This document shows positions 42,493 through 52,100 of a DNA stretch of 64,000 nucleotides, in pieces; the stretch's first letter is position 1; every line of letters begins with the position of its first letter. Both the position numbers and the translations under genes were made by a program. The notes under the pieces are model-generated. The model saw only the letters and a list, made by a program, of their open reading frames with translations, was not told where the DNA came from and searched no databases. Origin of the DNA: JAZBPO01 sp963691775 (lineage in GTDB: Bacteria > Pseudomonadota > Gammaproteobacteria > Pseudomonadales > Azotimanducaceae); the NCBI GenBank assembly GCA_963691775.1, contig OY829369.1:1798001-1862000 (forward strand). The letters are read 5' to 3'.

Positions 42493-43742
42493 AGGCGACC
42501 ACGGACCGCGAGGATCGGTTCGAAGATCCAGCGCCAGAGCGCTCTCTTCTCCAGGCGCAGATCAGCTTCCAGCGCCATACCCGCCTGCAGCGGCACGTCA
42601 CGCCCGTAGGCGGTCACCCGGTCCCGGGCCGGGCGCACGCGCACCTTGTATACCGGCTCCATTGCGCGCCCTGGCGCATCGACCTGGTCCGGCGCGAGGA
42701 TGCTGCGCCCCACCGAAATGACCTCACCCGCCTGGGCGCCGAAGCGCGTGTAGGGAAACGCGTCGTAGAGCAGGCGCACATCCAAGCCGGGGTCAACGAA
42801 CCCGATCGCGCGCGAAGGTACGAGCAGCACCGCGTGCATCTGCGCATCCCCGTCGAGCAGGGTCAGGAGATCACGCCCGGGGCGCGCCGGCTCACCTGGA
42901 ACGACGCTGAGCGAGGCGACGCGTCCAGCTCGCGGCGCCCGCAGCCAGAACTCGACGCGCCCGCCCGTATCGATACGATCGCGGCGCAGTGCATCAGCGC
43001 GATCGTCGAGCTCCGCAAGCACCCGGCGCCGTCGGTCGTCCCAGTCCGCCAGGCGGACGGCGATCGCAGCTGACTCCCCGGCAACCCTGAGCAGCGCTTC
43101 GTCGAGCGCGGCCTGATCGCGGGTGAGGGTGAGCCGTTCCCGTTCAGCCCGCTCGATCTGCTGTTGTGGCACATGACCCGCCGCTGCGAGCTGGTTCAGG
43201 CGCGCCTGGGACCGCTCTAGCAGCGCGCCTTGCTCGGACAATGCGCGCTTCTGGGCCCGGAGCGCGGCCGCGCGTCGCTCCGCAAGATCCAGCGCGGCGC
43301 GGTCCGCTGCCTGCTCGCGGCCCAGGCGCTGCCGCTCCATATCCCGGAGTGAGACCAGGCGCTCGAGCTGCACGTCGATCGCGGCGAGCGCGGCGGCACC
43401 GGCGTCGGAGCCGTGCGCAAGCGCTCTCGGGTCCCGAATTCGCACAAGCGGCTGACCGGCAACCACCGCCTCACCCTCGCGCACCCCGACCTCGGCGATG
43501 ATGCCCGGCAAGGGCGTGCGGATGCCCAGGACGCCACCCTCTGGAACGAGATAGCCCGTGACGCGCTCTGTCCGCGTGAACTCGCCGAGGTAAAGGAGCA
43601 CGCCGCCGGCAAAGACAAGCCCGAGCACCAGCGCCAAAGCGGCGCCGGTGCCCGGGGGCTGCGTGAGCAAGAGATCGCCCATCAATCGGCGGCGGGAGGC
43701 TTCGAGGGCTTCCGGGCGAAAGAGTCCGCTCGCGCCCGTCAC
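42489..43742 (-). CDS. HlyD/CvaA-family membrane-fusion protein
   Basis: The 417-residue periplasmic adaptor partner of the C39 exporter. One membrane helix (about 33-53, ALALVLGLVFAGGVLLYLG), a lipoyl half-motif GYLVPEGGVLGIRTPLPGIIAEV, a long coiled coil (about 120-260, Arg/Glu/Ala/Leu-rich) and the second lipoyl/beta-barrel part (LRAPRAGRVASLSVVPGE). It should connect the exporter to an outer-membrane TolC-like channel, not encoded here. GTG start preceded by GGAGG; its first base overlaps the stop of a 20-codon upstream ORF. Confidence 0.92.
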   Translation of the reverse strand: MTGASGLFRPEALEASRRRLMGDLLLTQPPGTGAALALVLGLVFAGGVLLYLGEFTRTERVTGYLVPEGGVLGIRTPLPGIIAEVGVREGEAVVAGQPLVRIRDPRALAHGSDAGAAALAAIDVQLERLVSLRDMERQRLGREQAADRAALDLAERRAAALRAQKRALSEQGALLERSQARLNQLAAAGHVPQQQIERAERERLTLTRDQAALDEALLRVAGESAAIAVRLADWDDRRRRVLAELDDRADALRRDRIDTGGRVEFWLRAPRAGRVASLSVVPGEPARPGRDLLTLLDGDAQMHAVLLVPSRAIGFVDPGLDVRLLYDAFPYTRFGAQAGEVISVGRSILAPDQVDAPGRAMEPVYKVRVRPARDRVTAYGRDVPLQAGMALEADLRLEKRALWRWIFEPILAVRGRL

Positions 43743-43801
43743 GAAGGACCTCCGCGGCGGGATCGGCCGCGCTCATCAGTCCTTGCCTCACCACACGCCA
43801 T
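43739..43801 (-). CDS. 20-codon ORF overlapping the HlyD start
   Basis: A small ORF with an excellent ribosome site: GGGAGG (43809-43814), 7-nt spacing, ATG 43801. It encodes 20 mostly polar and basic residues starting MACGEARTDE and ending RRGGPS. Its TGA overlaps the hlyD-like GTG (GTGA), the usual coupling geometry. It could be a leader peptide controlling translation of the exporter operon. It does not look like a bacteriocin precursor. It may be fortuitous. Confidence 0.35.
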   Translation of the reverse strand: MACGEARTDERGRSRRGGPS

Positions 43802-43880
43802 GCTCACGCCTCCCAAAGCCAGCATGCGCAGGGCACCGATCACTGGCTGTAGGCAATCGCGCGTGCGCGCGTGCGAACCC

Positions 43881-43900
43881 AGCCCACGGCACCGTGGGCT
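43881..43900 (-). terminator. Perfect 9-bp hairpin upstream of exporter operon
   Basis: AGCCCACGG pairs with CCGTGGGCT around a 2-nt loop (a near-perfect palindrome). With the next hairpin it occupies the gap after the DUF1499 gene. It could be a terminator without U-run, or an operator-type palindrome for the exporter operon. Confidence 0.4.
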
Positions 43901-43910
43901 CAGGAGGGCA

Positions 43911-43929
43911 GCGCGCCGGAACGGCGCGC
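43911..43929 (-). terminator. Second GC hairpin after the DUF1499 gene
   Basis: GCGCGCCG pairs with the facing CGGCGCGC around a GAA loop (8 bp, ends 43911 and 43929). It lies 11 nt beyond the stop of the DUF1499 membrane protein. No U-tract. Confidence 0.4.
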
Positions 43930-43939
43930 CCGGGCAGAA

Positions 43940-44878
43940 TCAGAAGCGGTCGATGAAGGCCTTGATGCGGGTGGCATTGGCGCCAAGGTCAGACTGACCG
44001 ACGCGAGACACGGAGCGCAGGTCGATACGCGATCCCGCGCCCTCGGCGCGCACGCGCACCGCTACGTCGTCCTTGAATCCGTACATGAGCGTGGTGTCCG
44101 TTGCCTCGATGAGGCCATCAGCCTCGGAGGCCGCCGCGATGTCCCAGCCAAAGTCTTCCACCAGCGCCAGCGCCTTCGCATACGCCTCCGCCGGCGCAAG
44201 CTCGGTGACAATCGGCTGCACGAACGGATAGGCGGAGCGGGTCGGGTCGGTGAGATTCTCCGCGTCGTACTCGAGCGGATTGTCCTCGGCGCCGCGAAGG
44301 TCGACCACGGCGACGAATAGCGGCGGATCTTCTGGCGCAGTGGTGATGTCGTGGATCGGCGGTACGGCGCTCGCCGCACTGAACTGCATGGCCATGTTGA
44401 TGACGATGGCAAGGGACAGGCCACCGCCGACGAGCACCGGCATGCGCTCGGCCGTAAGACCATGGCGAAGGGTTAGGAAGATACCGACTAGGGCGAACAG
44501 AAAGCTGATCGCGGCGAGCGCGGCTGCCATGCCAGGCGCGAGCAGAACCGCACCGGGCACGTCCAGCAAGCCCGCCCGATAGCCGAGCGGACCCACTACC
44601 ATGAGCATGACGGCGATTACGCCCGCGAGCAGAGTGAACCGTGCCCACCATGCCGTGCCCTCTTGAGACCGCAGCTCTTCCCGTCGACGGGCTTCCGCCT
44701 CATCGTCTAGCGGCGGCAACGCCGCCAGCGCAATGATGGCAATGATGCCAAGCAACGCTCCAAGCAGGAGCCAGGAGACAGAACTGCGACCTTTTTCGCC
44801 TGCGATGTATGCGCAAAGAGCGCCAAAAACGCAGATGTAGATCAGCACGAAAAAGAAAAAGAGGTACATGAAGTTCAT
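43940..44878 (-). CDS. Membrane protein with C-terminal DUF1499 domain
   Basis: A 312-residue protein. N-terminal membrane part with helices at about 2-24, 32-54, 84-102, 110-132 and 145-165, including a strongly hydrophobic opening MNFMYLFFFFVLIY. The C-terminal 130 residues match DUF1499: NPLEYDAENLTDPTRSAYP, then EATDTTLMYGFKDDVAVRVR and SRIDLRSVSRVGQSDLGANA. Function unknown. DUF1499 domains are often found as secreted or membrane-linked singles. The A-rich coding start gives a local GC dip. Follows the thiolase-like gene by 27 nt, same strand. Confidence 0.82.
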   Translation of the reverse strand: MNFMYLFFFFVLIYICVFGALCAYIAGEKGRSSVSWLLLGALLGIIAIIALAALPPLDDEAEARRREELRSQEGTAWWARFTLLAGVIAVMLMVVGPLGYRAGLLDVPGAVLLAPGMAAALAAISFLFALVGIFLTLRHGLTAERMPVLVGGGLSLAIVINMAMQFSAASAVPPIHDITTAPEDPPLFVAVVDLRGAEDNPLEYDAENLTDPTRSAYPFVQPIVTELAPAEAYAKALALVEDFGWDIAAASEADGLIEATDTTLMYGFKDDVAVRVRAEGAGSRIDLRSVSRVGQSDLGANATRIKAFIDRF

Positions 44879-44905
44879 TCCTTATTTTGCCCTAGCTACC
44901 GCCGC

Positions 44906-46426
44906 TCAGACGGCCGGCTCGAATAGATTGGTCCCGTCGTCAACGTGTACCGTACCGGCAGAGCCAAGGAAGTCTTCACGCGTCATAGCCTGCAGCAGAG
45001 CTTCGTCCGCTGGGGTGCGCGCCACAAAACGCCGATTCCTGCCGTCGCGACCGATGACGATCGCGCCTTCCGGCGCGCCTTCCCGGCCGAAAAGCACCGT
45101 GTAGGTCTCGATCGTCGCCTCACCGTCCGGGCGCTCGACGATCTCGGGATGCGGCGTCGCATCGATCTCGGCCTGATAGGTTGCCGGGTCTTCGCGCCGG
45201 AAGGGCACGGCGCCGGAGACCTCCGTTGGCCGCGTGGAATAGATACCAGCCGAATGCTTGGTGAGGTAGCCGCCGTTCGCCGTCACCAGGCCGTAGTCAC
45301 CGGCGTTCGCGCGCAGCACGTCCACCATGCTCGCGATCGAGTTCATCACGTAGTTGTTGCCGGCGCCGCCGTGGAACGGCAGGCCGCCGGTGATCGTGAG
45401 CGGGCGCGAATCGTCCTTTGCGATGCCGAGCTCATCGCGGGCGATCTGCACGGCCGACGGGAAACACGAGTAGATGTCGATGTGCGCGATCTCGGCCATG
45501 GACAGATCGGCCATCTCGAAGGCCTTGCGACCCATGGTCCGGATCGCGACCGAGGAGTGATAGTTCTCACGGTCGAGCATGTGCCAAAGCTCGGACGCAT
45601 CGGCGCAGCCATGCAGGTACACCCACTTTTCCTCGGGCACGCCGAGTTCTTGCGCGTACTCCACCGAGGTCAGAAGCAACGTTGCACTCTGATTGATCTG
45701 ATTCATGGCGTTCATGAACTTGGTGTAGGGCCAGCCCACGAAGCGATTCGACGGCGTTGCGGTGGCGATCTCTTCCGCGCTGCGCTCAATCGGGTACCAG
45801 GCCAGCGGATGCGCGGCCGCCACTCGCGTGAACTTCGAGAACAGCTCGCCCATGACCTGTTGATGGGTGGCGATGGACTCGCCGTAGTGCCCCCGGAGCG
45901 CGTTCTCGTAGCACGGGTAGGCGTTCGACGGGATCATGAGCCCGTGCGCGTCCTCGATGTCCATGGACATCTTCTTGTCGGCCACGAGGTAGCGGCGCTC
46001 GCGCTCGGCCGGCTCGTCCCAGTCCGGGGTGATCCCCGCCTTGACCAGCCGCCGCCCGTTGTCCATCGCTTCTGCTCCGGAGAACAGGCAGAAGCGCGCC
46101 TCACCGCGAGCGATGGCCTCGGCATACCGATTCACGAGGTACTGCGGGCCATTACCGCCGTTCGGCATCATCCAGGGCTCGGCGGCAGTCGCTCCAACGC
46201 GCCGGGCGAGCACCTCGGCAGAGTTCGCCATCGGCTCACGGAAGCTGCGCACCACGACAAGCGTGTCCACGCTGGCGAGCTGCTCGCGATCGATGCCTGC
46301 GTCCGCGCAGGCGGCCCAGGTGGCGCCTTCCATCAGGTCCATGGGCGAGGACAGCGCGTCGAGCCCTGTCTCGCGCTCGGTAAGCTGGCCAACGCCAATC
46401 AGGATGGGCGTGCGTGGATGCGGCAT
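44906..46426 (-). CDS. Thiolase-superfamily protein lacking the nucleophilic Cys
   Basis: A 506-residue protein annotated in relatives as acetyl-CoA acetyltransferase. The thiolase fold is visible (MPHPRTPILIGVGQLTERE at the start, YSCFPSAVQIARDELG and ITGGLPFHGGAGNNYVMN later). However, the segment that should carry the active-site Cys reads MMPNGGNGPQYLVN, with no Cys. The His of the GHPxGATG-like loop is kept (LPFHGGAG). The last 100 residues form an OB-like tail (ETYTVLFGREGAPEGAIVIG). Likely a CoA-thioester-binding protein or an enzyme with another mechanism. ATG with GGAG upstream. Probably co-transcribed with the P450. Confidence 0.88.
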   Translation of the reverse strand: MPHPRTPILIGVGQLTERETGLDALSSPMDLMEGATWAACADAGIDREQLASVDTLVVVRSFREPMANSAEVLARRVGATAAEPWMMPNGGNGPQYLVNRYAEAIARGEARFCLFSGAEAMDNGRRLVKAGITPDWDEPAERERRYLVADKKMSMDIEDAHGLMIPSNAYPCYENALRGHYGESIATHQQVMGELFSKFTRVAAAHPLAWYPIERSAEEIATATPSNRFVGWPYTKFMNAMNQINQSATLLLTSVEYAQELGVPEEKWVYLHGCADASELWHMLDRENYHSSVAIRTMGRKAFEMADLSMAEIAHIDIYSCFPSAVQIARDELGIAKDDSRPLTITGGLPFHGGAGNNYVMNSIASMVDVLRANAGDYGLVTANGGYLTKHSAGIYSTRPTEVSGAVPFRREDPATYQAEIDATPHPEIVERPDGEATIETYTVLFGREGAPEGAIVIGRDGRNRRFVARTPADEALLQAMTREDFLGSAGTVHVDDGTNLFEPAV

Positions 46427-46563
46427 GAGTCATCTCCAGGCGCAGGTTGGCGGCGCCGGAGGATACCAAAGGACGCGGTAGACCGAGCACCGCCGGAGCA
46501 GTGCCGAGTCCGCGGCGCGCGCCGTGGCGCGGGCTGCTGCGTTCGGTCGAGTCCCAACCCGTT

Positions 46564-47823
46564 CTATTTCATACGGTAGCGGATCGGCAGGCTCTTCAGG
46601 CCGCCCACGAAGGCCGCCTGCTGATACTTCGGCTCACCGGCGAGCTCGACATGATCCACGCGCGAAAGGAACTCGCGATAGAGCGCGGCGATCTCGAGCC
46701 GCGCAAGATGCTGGCCGAGGCAGACATGTGCGCCGTAACCGAAGGCAAGATTGCGCGCGGCCGGCCGATCGATCCGGAACGAGAAGGGATCCTCGAACAC
46801 CTCCTCGTCGCGGTTCGCACTCGGATACCACAGGATGACCGACTCACCAGCGCGGATCGTCGTGCCCCGGATTTCGTGATCGCGCGTTGCCGTGCGCATG
46901 AAGTGCCGAACAGGCGAGGCCCAGCGGATCATCTCCTCGACTGCGCCGTCCACGTAGCGATCGGGGTCGGCGCGCAATCTGGCGAATTCGTCCGGGTTCT
47001 CCAACAGGGCGAGGGGGCCCCCGGAGGTACTCGAGCTCGTGGTGTCGTGACCGGCCGTGGCGACGATGATGTAGTAGCCCGCCGCTTCGAGCTCGGGAAT
47101 CGGCGCCCCGTCGATCTCCGCATTGGCGATCACCGTGGCCAGATCGTCGCGCCGATTGACCTTGCGGTCCTCGGTGATGCCGGTGAAGTAGGCCTCGAAG
47201 TCCTTCACGACGTCGCCGATCGCGAGCAGATCGAAGGAGCGCTGGACGTCAGGATCCGTGGAACCGAAAAGCTCCTGGGTCAGCTTGAGCATGAGCGGTT
47301 CGTCCTCGGGCGGCACGCCGAGCACCTGCATCACGACGCGCAGTGGATACCAGACGGCAATGTCCCTGACGAAGTCGCACTCGCCGCCCAGTTCCGCCAT
47401 TCGGTCAATGGTCTGCCTCGCGAGCGCTTCAACCGCACCCTTCATGCCGGCGAGGCGCTGACGCGTGAAGAACGCCGCCGTCAGCATCCGGTACTTCATG
47501 TGGTCCGGATCATCCATCTGCACGAGCGAGCGTACGAGGTGCCTGCGGCCGGTCAGGCCCTCGATGGCCTGAGTGACCATCGTCGGCGCGAGCGTCGGCC
47601 GCGGATCGTTGATGAAGCCTGCCTTGTCACGTTCGATCTCCATCACGTCGGCATGACGGGTGATGGCGTAGAACGGCTCGAAACCTGCGGGCTCAAGGCG
47701 CCGTACCGGGTCGTGACGGCGCAGCCACGTCAGCAGACCATGGATGCGCGCCTCGTCTCCCCAGGTAACGGGATCCACGAGCAGGTTGTCGAGATCAGGT
47801 GAAGCAGGCGCGACGCTGGGCAT
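46564..47823 (-). CDS. Cytochrome P450
   Basis: A soluble class I bacterial P450 of 419 residues. I-helix oxygen-binding motif ATAGHDTTSSS near residue 255, ExxR within the K helix, and the haem-binding loop FGYGAHVCLGQHLARLE with the ligand Cys368. Overall similar in layout to CYPs that hydroxylate steroids, terpenes or fatty acids (a MTAAFFTRQRLAGMKG-like segment is present), but the subfamily cannot be assigned. No ferredoxin or reductase gene is adjacent. First gene of a minus-strand group with the thiolase-like and DUF1499 genes. Confidence 0.95.
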   Translation of the reverse strand: MPSVAPASPDLDNLLVDPVTWGDEARIHGLLTWLRRHDPVRRLEPAGFEPFYAITRHADVMEIERDKAGFINDPRPTLAPTMVTQAIEGLTGRRHLVRSLVQMDDPDHMKYRMLTAAFFTRQRLAGMKGAVEALARQTIDRMAELGGECDFVRDIAVWYPLRVVMQVLGVPPEDEPLMLKLTQELFGSTDPDVQRSFDLLAIGDVVKDFEAYFTGITEDRKVNRRDDLATVIANAEIDGAPIPELEAAGYYIIVATAGHDTTSSSTSGGPLALLENPDEFARLRADPDRYVDGAVEEMIRWASPVRHFMRTATRDHEIRGTTIRAGESVILWYPSANRDEEVFEDPFSFRIDRPAARNLAFGYGAHVCLGQHLARLEIAALYREFLSRVDHVELAGEPKYQQAAFVGGLKSLPIRYRMK

Positions 47824-47855
47824 GAGCCATCCGGACCAAATGTGGACAAACCGTG

Positions 47856-47861
47856 ATTATA
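47856..47861 (-). promoter_or_regulatory. TATAAT -10 element for the P450 gene
   Basis: A perfect TATAAT on the minus strand, 32 bp before the P450 ATG. A TTGACC stands upstream, but only 13 bp away, so the -35 is imperfect; the promoter may need an activator. Confidence 0.4.
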
Positions 47862-47884
47862 CGCCGGTCGCCCCGGTCAAAAGC

Positions 47885-47913
47885 AGGACACGACGTTCAG
47901 CGAGGACTATGAT
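47885..47913 (+). promoter_or_regulatory. Probable promoter of the RND operon
   Basis: AGGACA (47885-47890) and TATGAT (47908-47913) with 17-bp spacing on the plus strand. It would give a leader of about 85 nt ahead of the adaptor gene. It is back-to-back with the P450 TATAAT, 24 bp away. Confidence 0.45.
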
Positions 47914-48004
47914 GCGCGCCGTTCAAGCCCGGCTCAGCACCGCCTGCGCCGCCGCGGTCTCCCGTACGCGGAACCGCATACCCGACCCATTCCCCGGAGT
48001 CCCC

Positions 48005-49144
48005 ATGACACGCTTGCGTGTACCCCCTTCGCTCCTCTTTCTCGGCCTGTGCGCTGTCAGCGTCCTCAGCGGATGCAGTGATGGCGACGAGCCGGATAGC
48101 AACCAAGCCCGCCGCGGCGGGCCACGTGGCCCCGTACCGGTTCTGGCCGCACCGATCATGCTCGAAGCGCAGCGCATCCGCGTGGAAGCGGTGGGCACGT
48201 CCCGCGCGGAACGCTCCGTGGAGCTCTATGCGGAGGCCGCCGGCGAGGTCGTGGCCGTCAACTTCACGCCTGGCCAGCGCGTTGCCAAGAACGACGTCCT
48301 CCTTGAGCTGGACGCCCGCGACGAACGCCTTGCCCTTGAGCTCGCCGAGGTACGCCTGGCCGAAGCCCGACGCCTGTTCGACCGCTACATCGCCTCCGAG
48401 GGACGCGGCGAAGCCACCGTTGCCGCGACCGTGGTCGACGCCGCCCGCAGCGCTGTCGAGGCAACCCGCATCGAGCGTGATCGCGCCCGCGTCGCCCTCG
48501 ACGACCGCACCGTCCGTGCCCCGTTCGGAGGCGTCGTGGGCCTAACGGACGTCGATCCCGGCGACCGTATCGATCCGACAACCCTGATCACCACCATGGA
48601 TGACCGCACGTCCCTGCTCGTGCGCTTTCCCGTGCCGGAAGCCTTTGTCGGCCGCCTGTCCCCGGGCGATCCGATCGAGATCGAAACCTGGACCGTCGGG
48701 CGCGCCCGCGCCTCTGGCGCGATCGTCGACGTCGACAGCCGCATCGATCCGACCTCGCGTGCCTTCAACGCGCGCGCGCGCGTCCGCAATCCGGATGACA
48801 GCCTGCGCCCAGGCATGAGCTTCCGCGTCGGCATCGACCTGATCGGAGATCGCTGGCCGGTCGTACCGGAAGTTTCACTGCTCTGGGGCGCCGACGGCGC
48901 GTACGTCTGGGTCATAGAGGATGGTCGCGCGAAGCGCATCGACGTTGCCGTGGTCCAGCGCGTGAAGGGCAAGGTCCTCGTCGATGGCGACCTGCCCGCC
49001 GGCGCTGCCGTGATCGCCGAAGGCGTCCAGCGGATGCGCGCCAATCTCCCGGTGCGCCGCCTCGACGCCGAGCTGCTTGCCAAGGACGCTCGCCGTGCAC
49101 TGGCGCCACCAGATCCGAGCTTCGGCGAGACCAACGGAGAATGA
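48005..49144 (+). CDS. RND efflux adaptor lipoprotein
   Basis: A 379-residue periplasmic adaptor with lipoprotein signal (lipobox LSGC at about residues 19-22). Lipoyl domain halves EAAGEVVAVNFTPGQRVAKNDVLLELDARDE and TVRAPFGGVVGLTDVDPGDRI flank a helical hairpin. Beta-barrel and membrane-proximal domains follow. ATG 48005 has CGGAG upstream; the long frame from 47744 is not supported. Its stop overlaps the pump start (ATGA). It couples the pump to an outer-membrane channel. Confidence 0.94.
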   Translation: MTRLRVPPSLLFLGLCAVSVLSGCSDGDEPDSNQARRGGPRGPVPVLAAPIMLEAQRIRVEAVGTSRAERSVELYAEAAGEVVAVNFTPGQRVAKNDVLLELDARDERLALELAEVRLAEARRLFDRYIASEGRGEATVAATVVDAARSAVEATRIERDRARVALDDRTVRAPFGGVVGLTDVDPGDRIDPTTLITTMDDRTSLLVRFPVPEAFVGRLSPGDPIEIETWTVGRARASGAIVDVDSRIDPTSRAFNARARVRNPDDSLRPGMSFRVGIDLIGDRWPVVPEVSLLWGADGAYVWVIEDGRAKRIDVAVVQRVKGKVLVDGDLPAGAAVIAEGVQRMRANLPVRRLDAELLAKDARRALAPPDPSFGETNGE

Positions 49145-52100
49145 GCTCGCCAGAGGACGCCCAGCGCGACGATCTTCCGGCCCTGGGCGTCCGTCGCCCG
49201 TGGCTGGTGACCGTCATGAATCTGCTCATCGCCATCGCCGGTCTGGCCGCGATCATGGCGGTTGAGGTGCGTGAGCTGCCGGACGTTGATCGCCCGATCG
49301 TGAGCGTGCGCGCCACCTTCCCGGGCGCATCGCCGGAGACCATGGACGCGGAAGTAACCTCGATCGTCGAGGGCGCCGTCGCGCGCGTATCGGGCGTCCA
49401 GAGCATTCGATCCTCCAGCGAAGAGAACGCCTCACGCATCCGCGTGGAGTTCCAACCGGGCGTAGACCTCGACGCCGCGGCATCAGAAGTACGCGAGGCC
49501 GTCAGCCGGGTGCGGCGGGAGTTGCCCGACGAAGTCGAGCAGGTCGCCGTATTCAAGGCTGACGAGGACGCAGAAGAAATCGTGCAGGTCGCGATCATGA
49601 GCGACGCCTACGGGGAAGCCGAGCTCACGCGCATCGTCGAGCAAGACATCGTCCCGCAGCTCATCGCCCTGAAGGGCGTCGCAGACGTGCCGCTCTTCGG
49701 TACGCGCCAGCGCGTGCTGCGCGTGATCATCGATCCGCTGCGCCTCACCAGCTTTGGACTCACGGTGACCGATGTGGGCGCGGTCCTGCGCCAGGCATCC
49801 CTGGACGTACCCGCCGGCAGCTTCAGGTCCCTGGATCAGGAGCTGATCGTCCGCGCTGACGCCTCCGTGGTCACGGAGGACGAGATCAGCGCCATCATCG
49901 TGCGCGGCGACATCCGCGTTGCCGACGTCGCGACGGTCGTCTTCTCGCCGGCGGATGCCACAAGCTTCACGCGCCTCGACGGCCGCCGCGTCGTCGGCCT
50001 CGGTGTCGTGCGCCAGGCGGGCTCCAACACCATCGAGATTTCCGACGGCGTGCGCCGCGCCATCACGCGCCTGGATGCTCGCTTCGAGGAACTCGATTTC
50101 GTCGTCATTTCCGACAACGCCCAGTTCATCCGAGGCGCCGTAAAGGAAGTGCTCATCAGCCTCTTTCTTTCGATGCTGGTGGTCATCGGCACGATCCGCG
50201 TGTTCTCAGGATCCCTGCGCCTCACGCTGATTCCGGCCGTGACCATGCCCGTCGCGCTTCTCGGCACGATCGCGGCCATCTGGCTCATCGGATTCTCCGT
50301 GAACATCCTCACGCTGCTCGCGCTGGTGCTCGCCACCGGCCTGATCGTCGACGACGCGATCGTGGTACTCGAGAATGTTCAGCGCCGCCGCGGCATGGGG
50401 CTCGGCGCGCTCGCGGCGGCAGTGCTCGGTACGCGGCAGGTGTTCTTCGCCGTGGTCGCCACCACGGCCGTGCTGATCTCGGTATTCATTCCCATCGCCT
50501 TTCTCCCGGGCACGGCAGGGGGACTGTTCCGCGAGTTCGGGTTTGTCCTCGCTTGCGCGGTGGTCATTTCAAGTTTCGTCGCACTATCGCTGATCCCTTC
50601 CGCCATGGCCCATACGCCAGGCCTCGACGGCGGCGAGCCGGGCGCCTTCGGTCGCGCCACGGCCCGGCTCGGCCGCGCGAGCATAGCCGCCTATGACCGC
50701 GCCCTCGGCGCCGTACTCGATCACCCCTGGTCCTCGCTCATGGTCGCGCTGCTCGTCGCCGGCGGCATTGGCAGCCTGTACACGGCGCTCGACCGCGAGC
50801 TGCTGCCGAACGAAGACCGCGGGACGCTCAACGTATATGCCTCCGGCCCGGACGGCGTTGGCCTGAACTACTCAGAGCGCCAGGCTGATCGCCTGGAAGC
50901 GGTTCTCGAACCACTCGTCGAGCGCGGCGAGATCGAAATGCTCTACACCGTGATCGGCCGCTGGGACCCGAACCGCACCTTCGTCGTCGCGCCGCTGGCA
51001 GACTGGAGCGTGCGCGAGCGCAGCCAGCAGGCGATCCAGGCCGACATCCAGCGCCTGCTCAACAACCTACCTGGCGCACGCGCCGGAAGCTGGGGCTCGA
51101 ACAGCCTCAATCTGCGCGGATCCTGGGGCGGGGACCTGCAGCTCGCCCTCATCGGCAGCAACTACGACGACATCTTTGCTGCAGCGCGCGCGTTCGCGGC
51201 AGCGATAGAGGACCGCCTGGAGAATGTGTCGCGACCGCGCGTGAACTACCAGCCCACGCAACCGCAGCTTGCCGTTCGCGTAGATCGACGCCGCGCTGCG
51301 GATCTTGGCGTCCCCCTCGATGATCTCGCCGGTACGCTGCGCGCCATGATCGATGGCCAGGAGCTGGCAGATCTCAACGTGGCGGACCAGGCGGTGCCAA
51401 TCATCCTCGAGGGGGGCGCAAACGCGATCGACGATCCGGCCGACCTCGTGAACCTGTATGTCCGATCCACGGACGGCACCCTGGTGCCGATGTCGAGCAT
51501 CGTTTCCCTCGTCGAGGAGGGCGTCGCCGCCCAGCTCGATCGCGTTGCCCAGCGAAGGGCGATCCAGATCTCGCTCGAGGTCGCGCCTGGCTATCCACTG
51601 CAGGCCGCTCTGGACGAAGTGATGGCGCTCTCGCGGGAAGTGCTGCCGCCCGAGATCGGCATCGTCACCCAGGGCGCGGCGGCAACGCTGGAAGAAACGA
51701 CTCAGAGCACGGCGCTGACCTACGCCTTTGCCCTGCTCGTCGTGTTCCTCGTGCTCGTCGCTCAGTTCGAGAGTCTGACGAGCGCCCTGGTCGTAATGAT
51801 CACCGTACCCTTCGGCATGGCCGCAGCGGTCGCCTCCCTGTACCTGACGGGCACTTCGCTGAACATCTATTCGCAGGTCGGCCTGGTCCTGCTGATCGGG
51901 CTGATCGCAAAGAACGGCATTCTGGTGGTCGAGTTCGCAGATCAGTTGCGTGACGGCGGCGCGTCGGTACGGTCGGCCATCGTAGAGAGTGCACACGTTC
52001 GCCTGCGCCCAATCGCCATGACCCTTGTGTCGACGGTGCTGGGCGCACTGCCGCTTATACTCTCATCGGGCCCGGGCGCAGAGGCGCGGCATGCGATCGG

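Noticed and set aside
44945..46579. 544-codon plus-strand frame opposite the thiolase-like gene
   Set aside because: Composition is His/Arg/Gly-rich shadow; the minus-strand protein has clear thiolase-fold sequence and a ribosome site.
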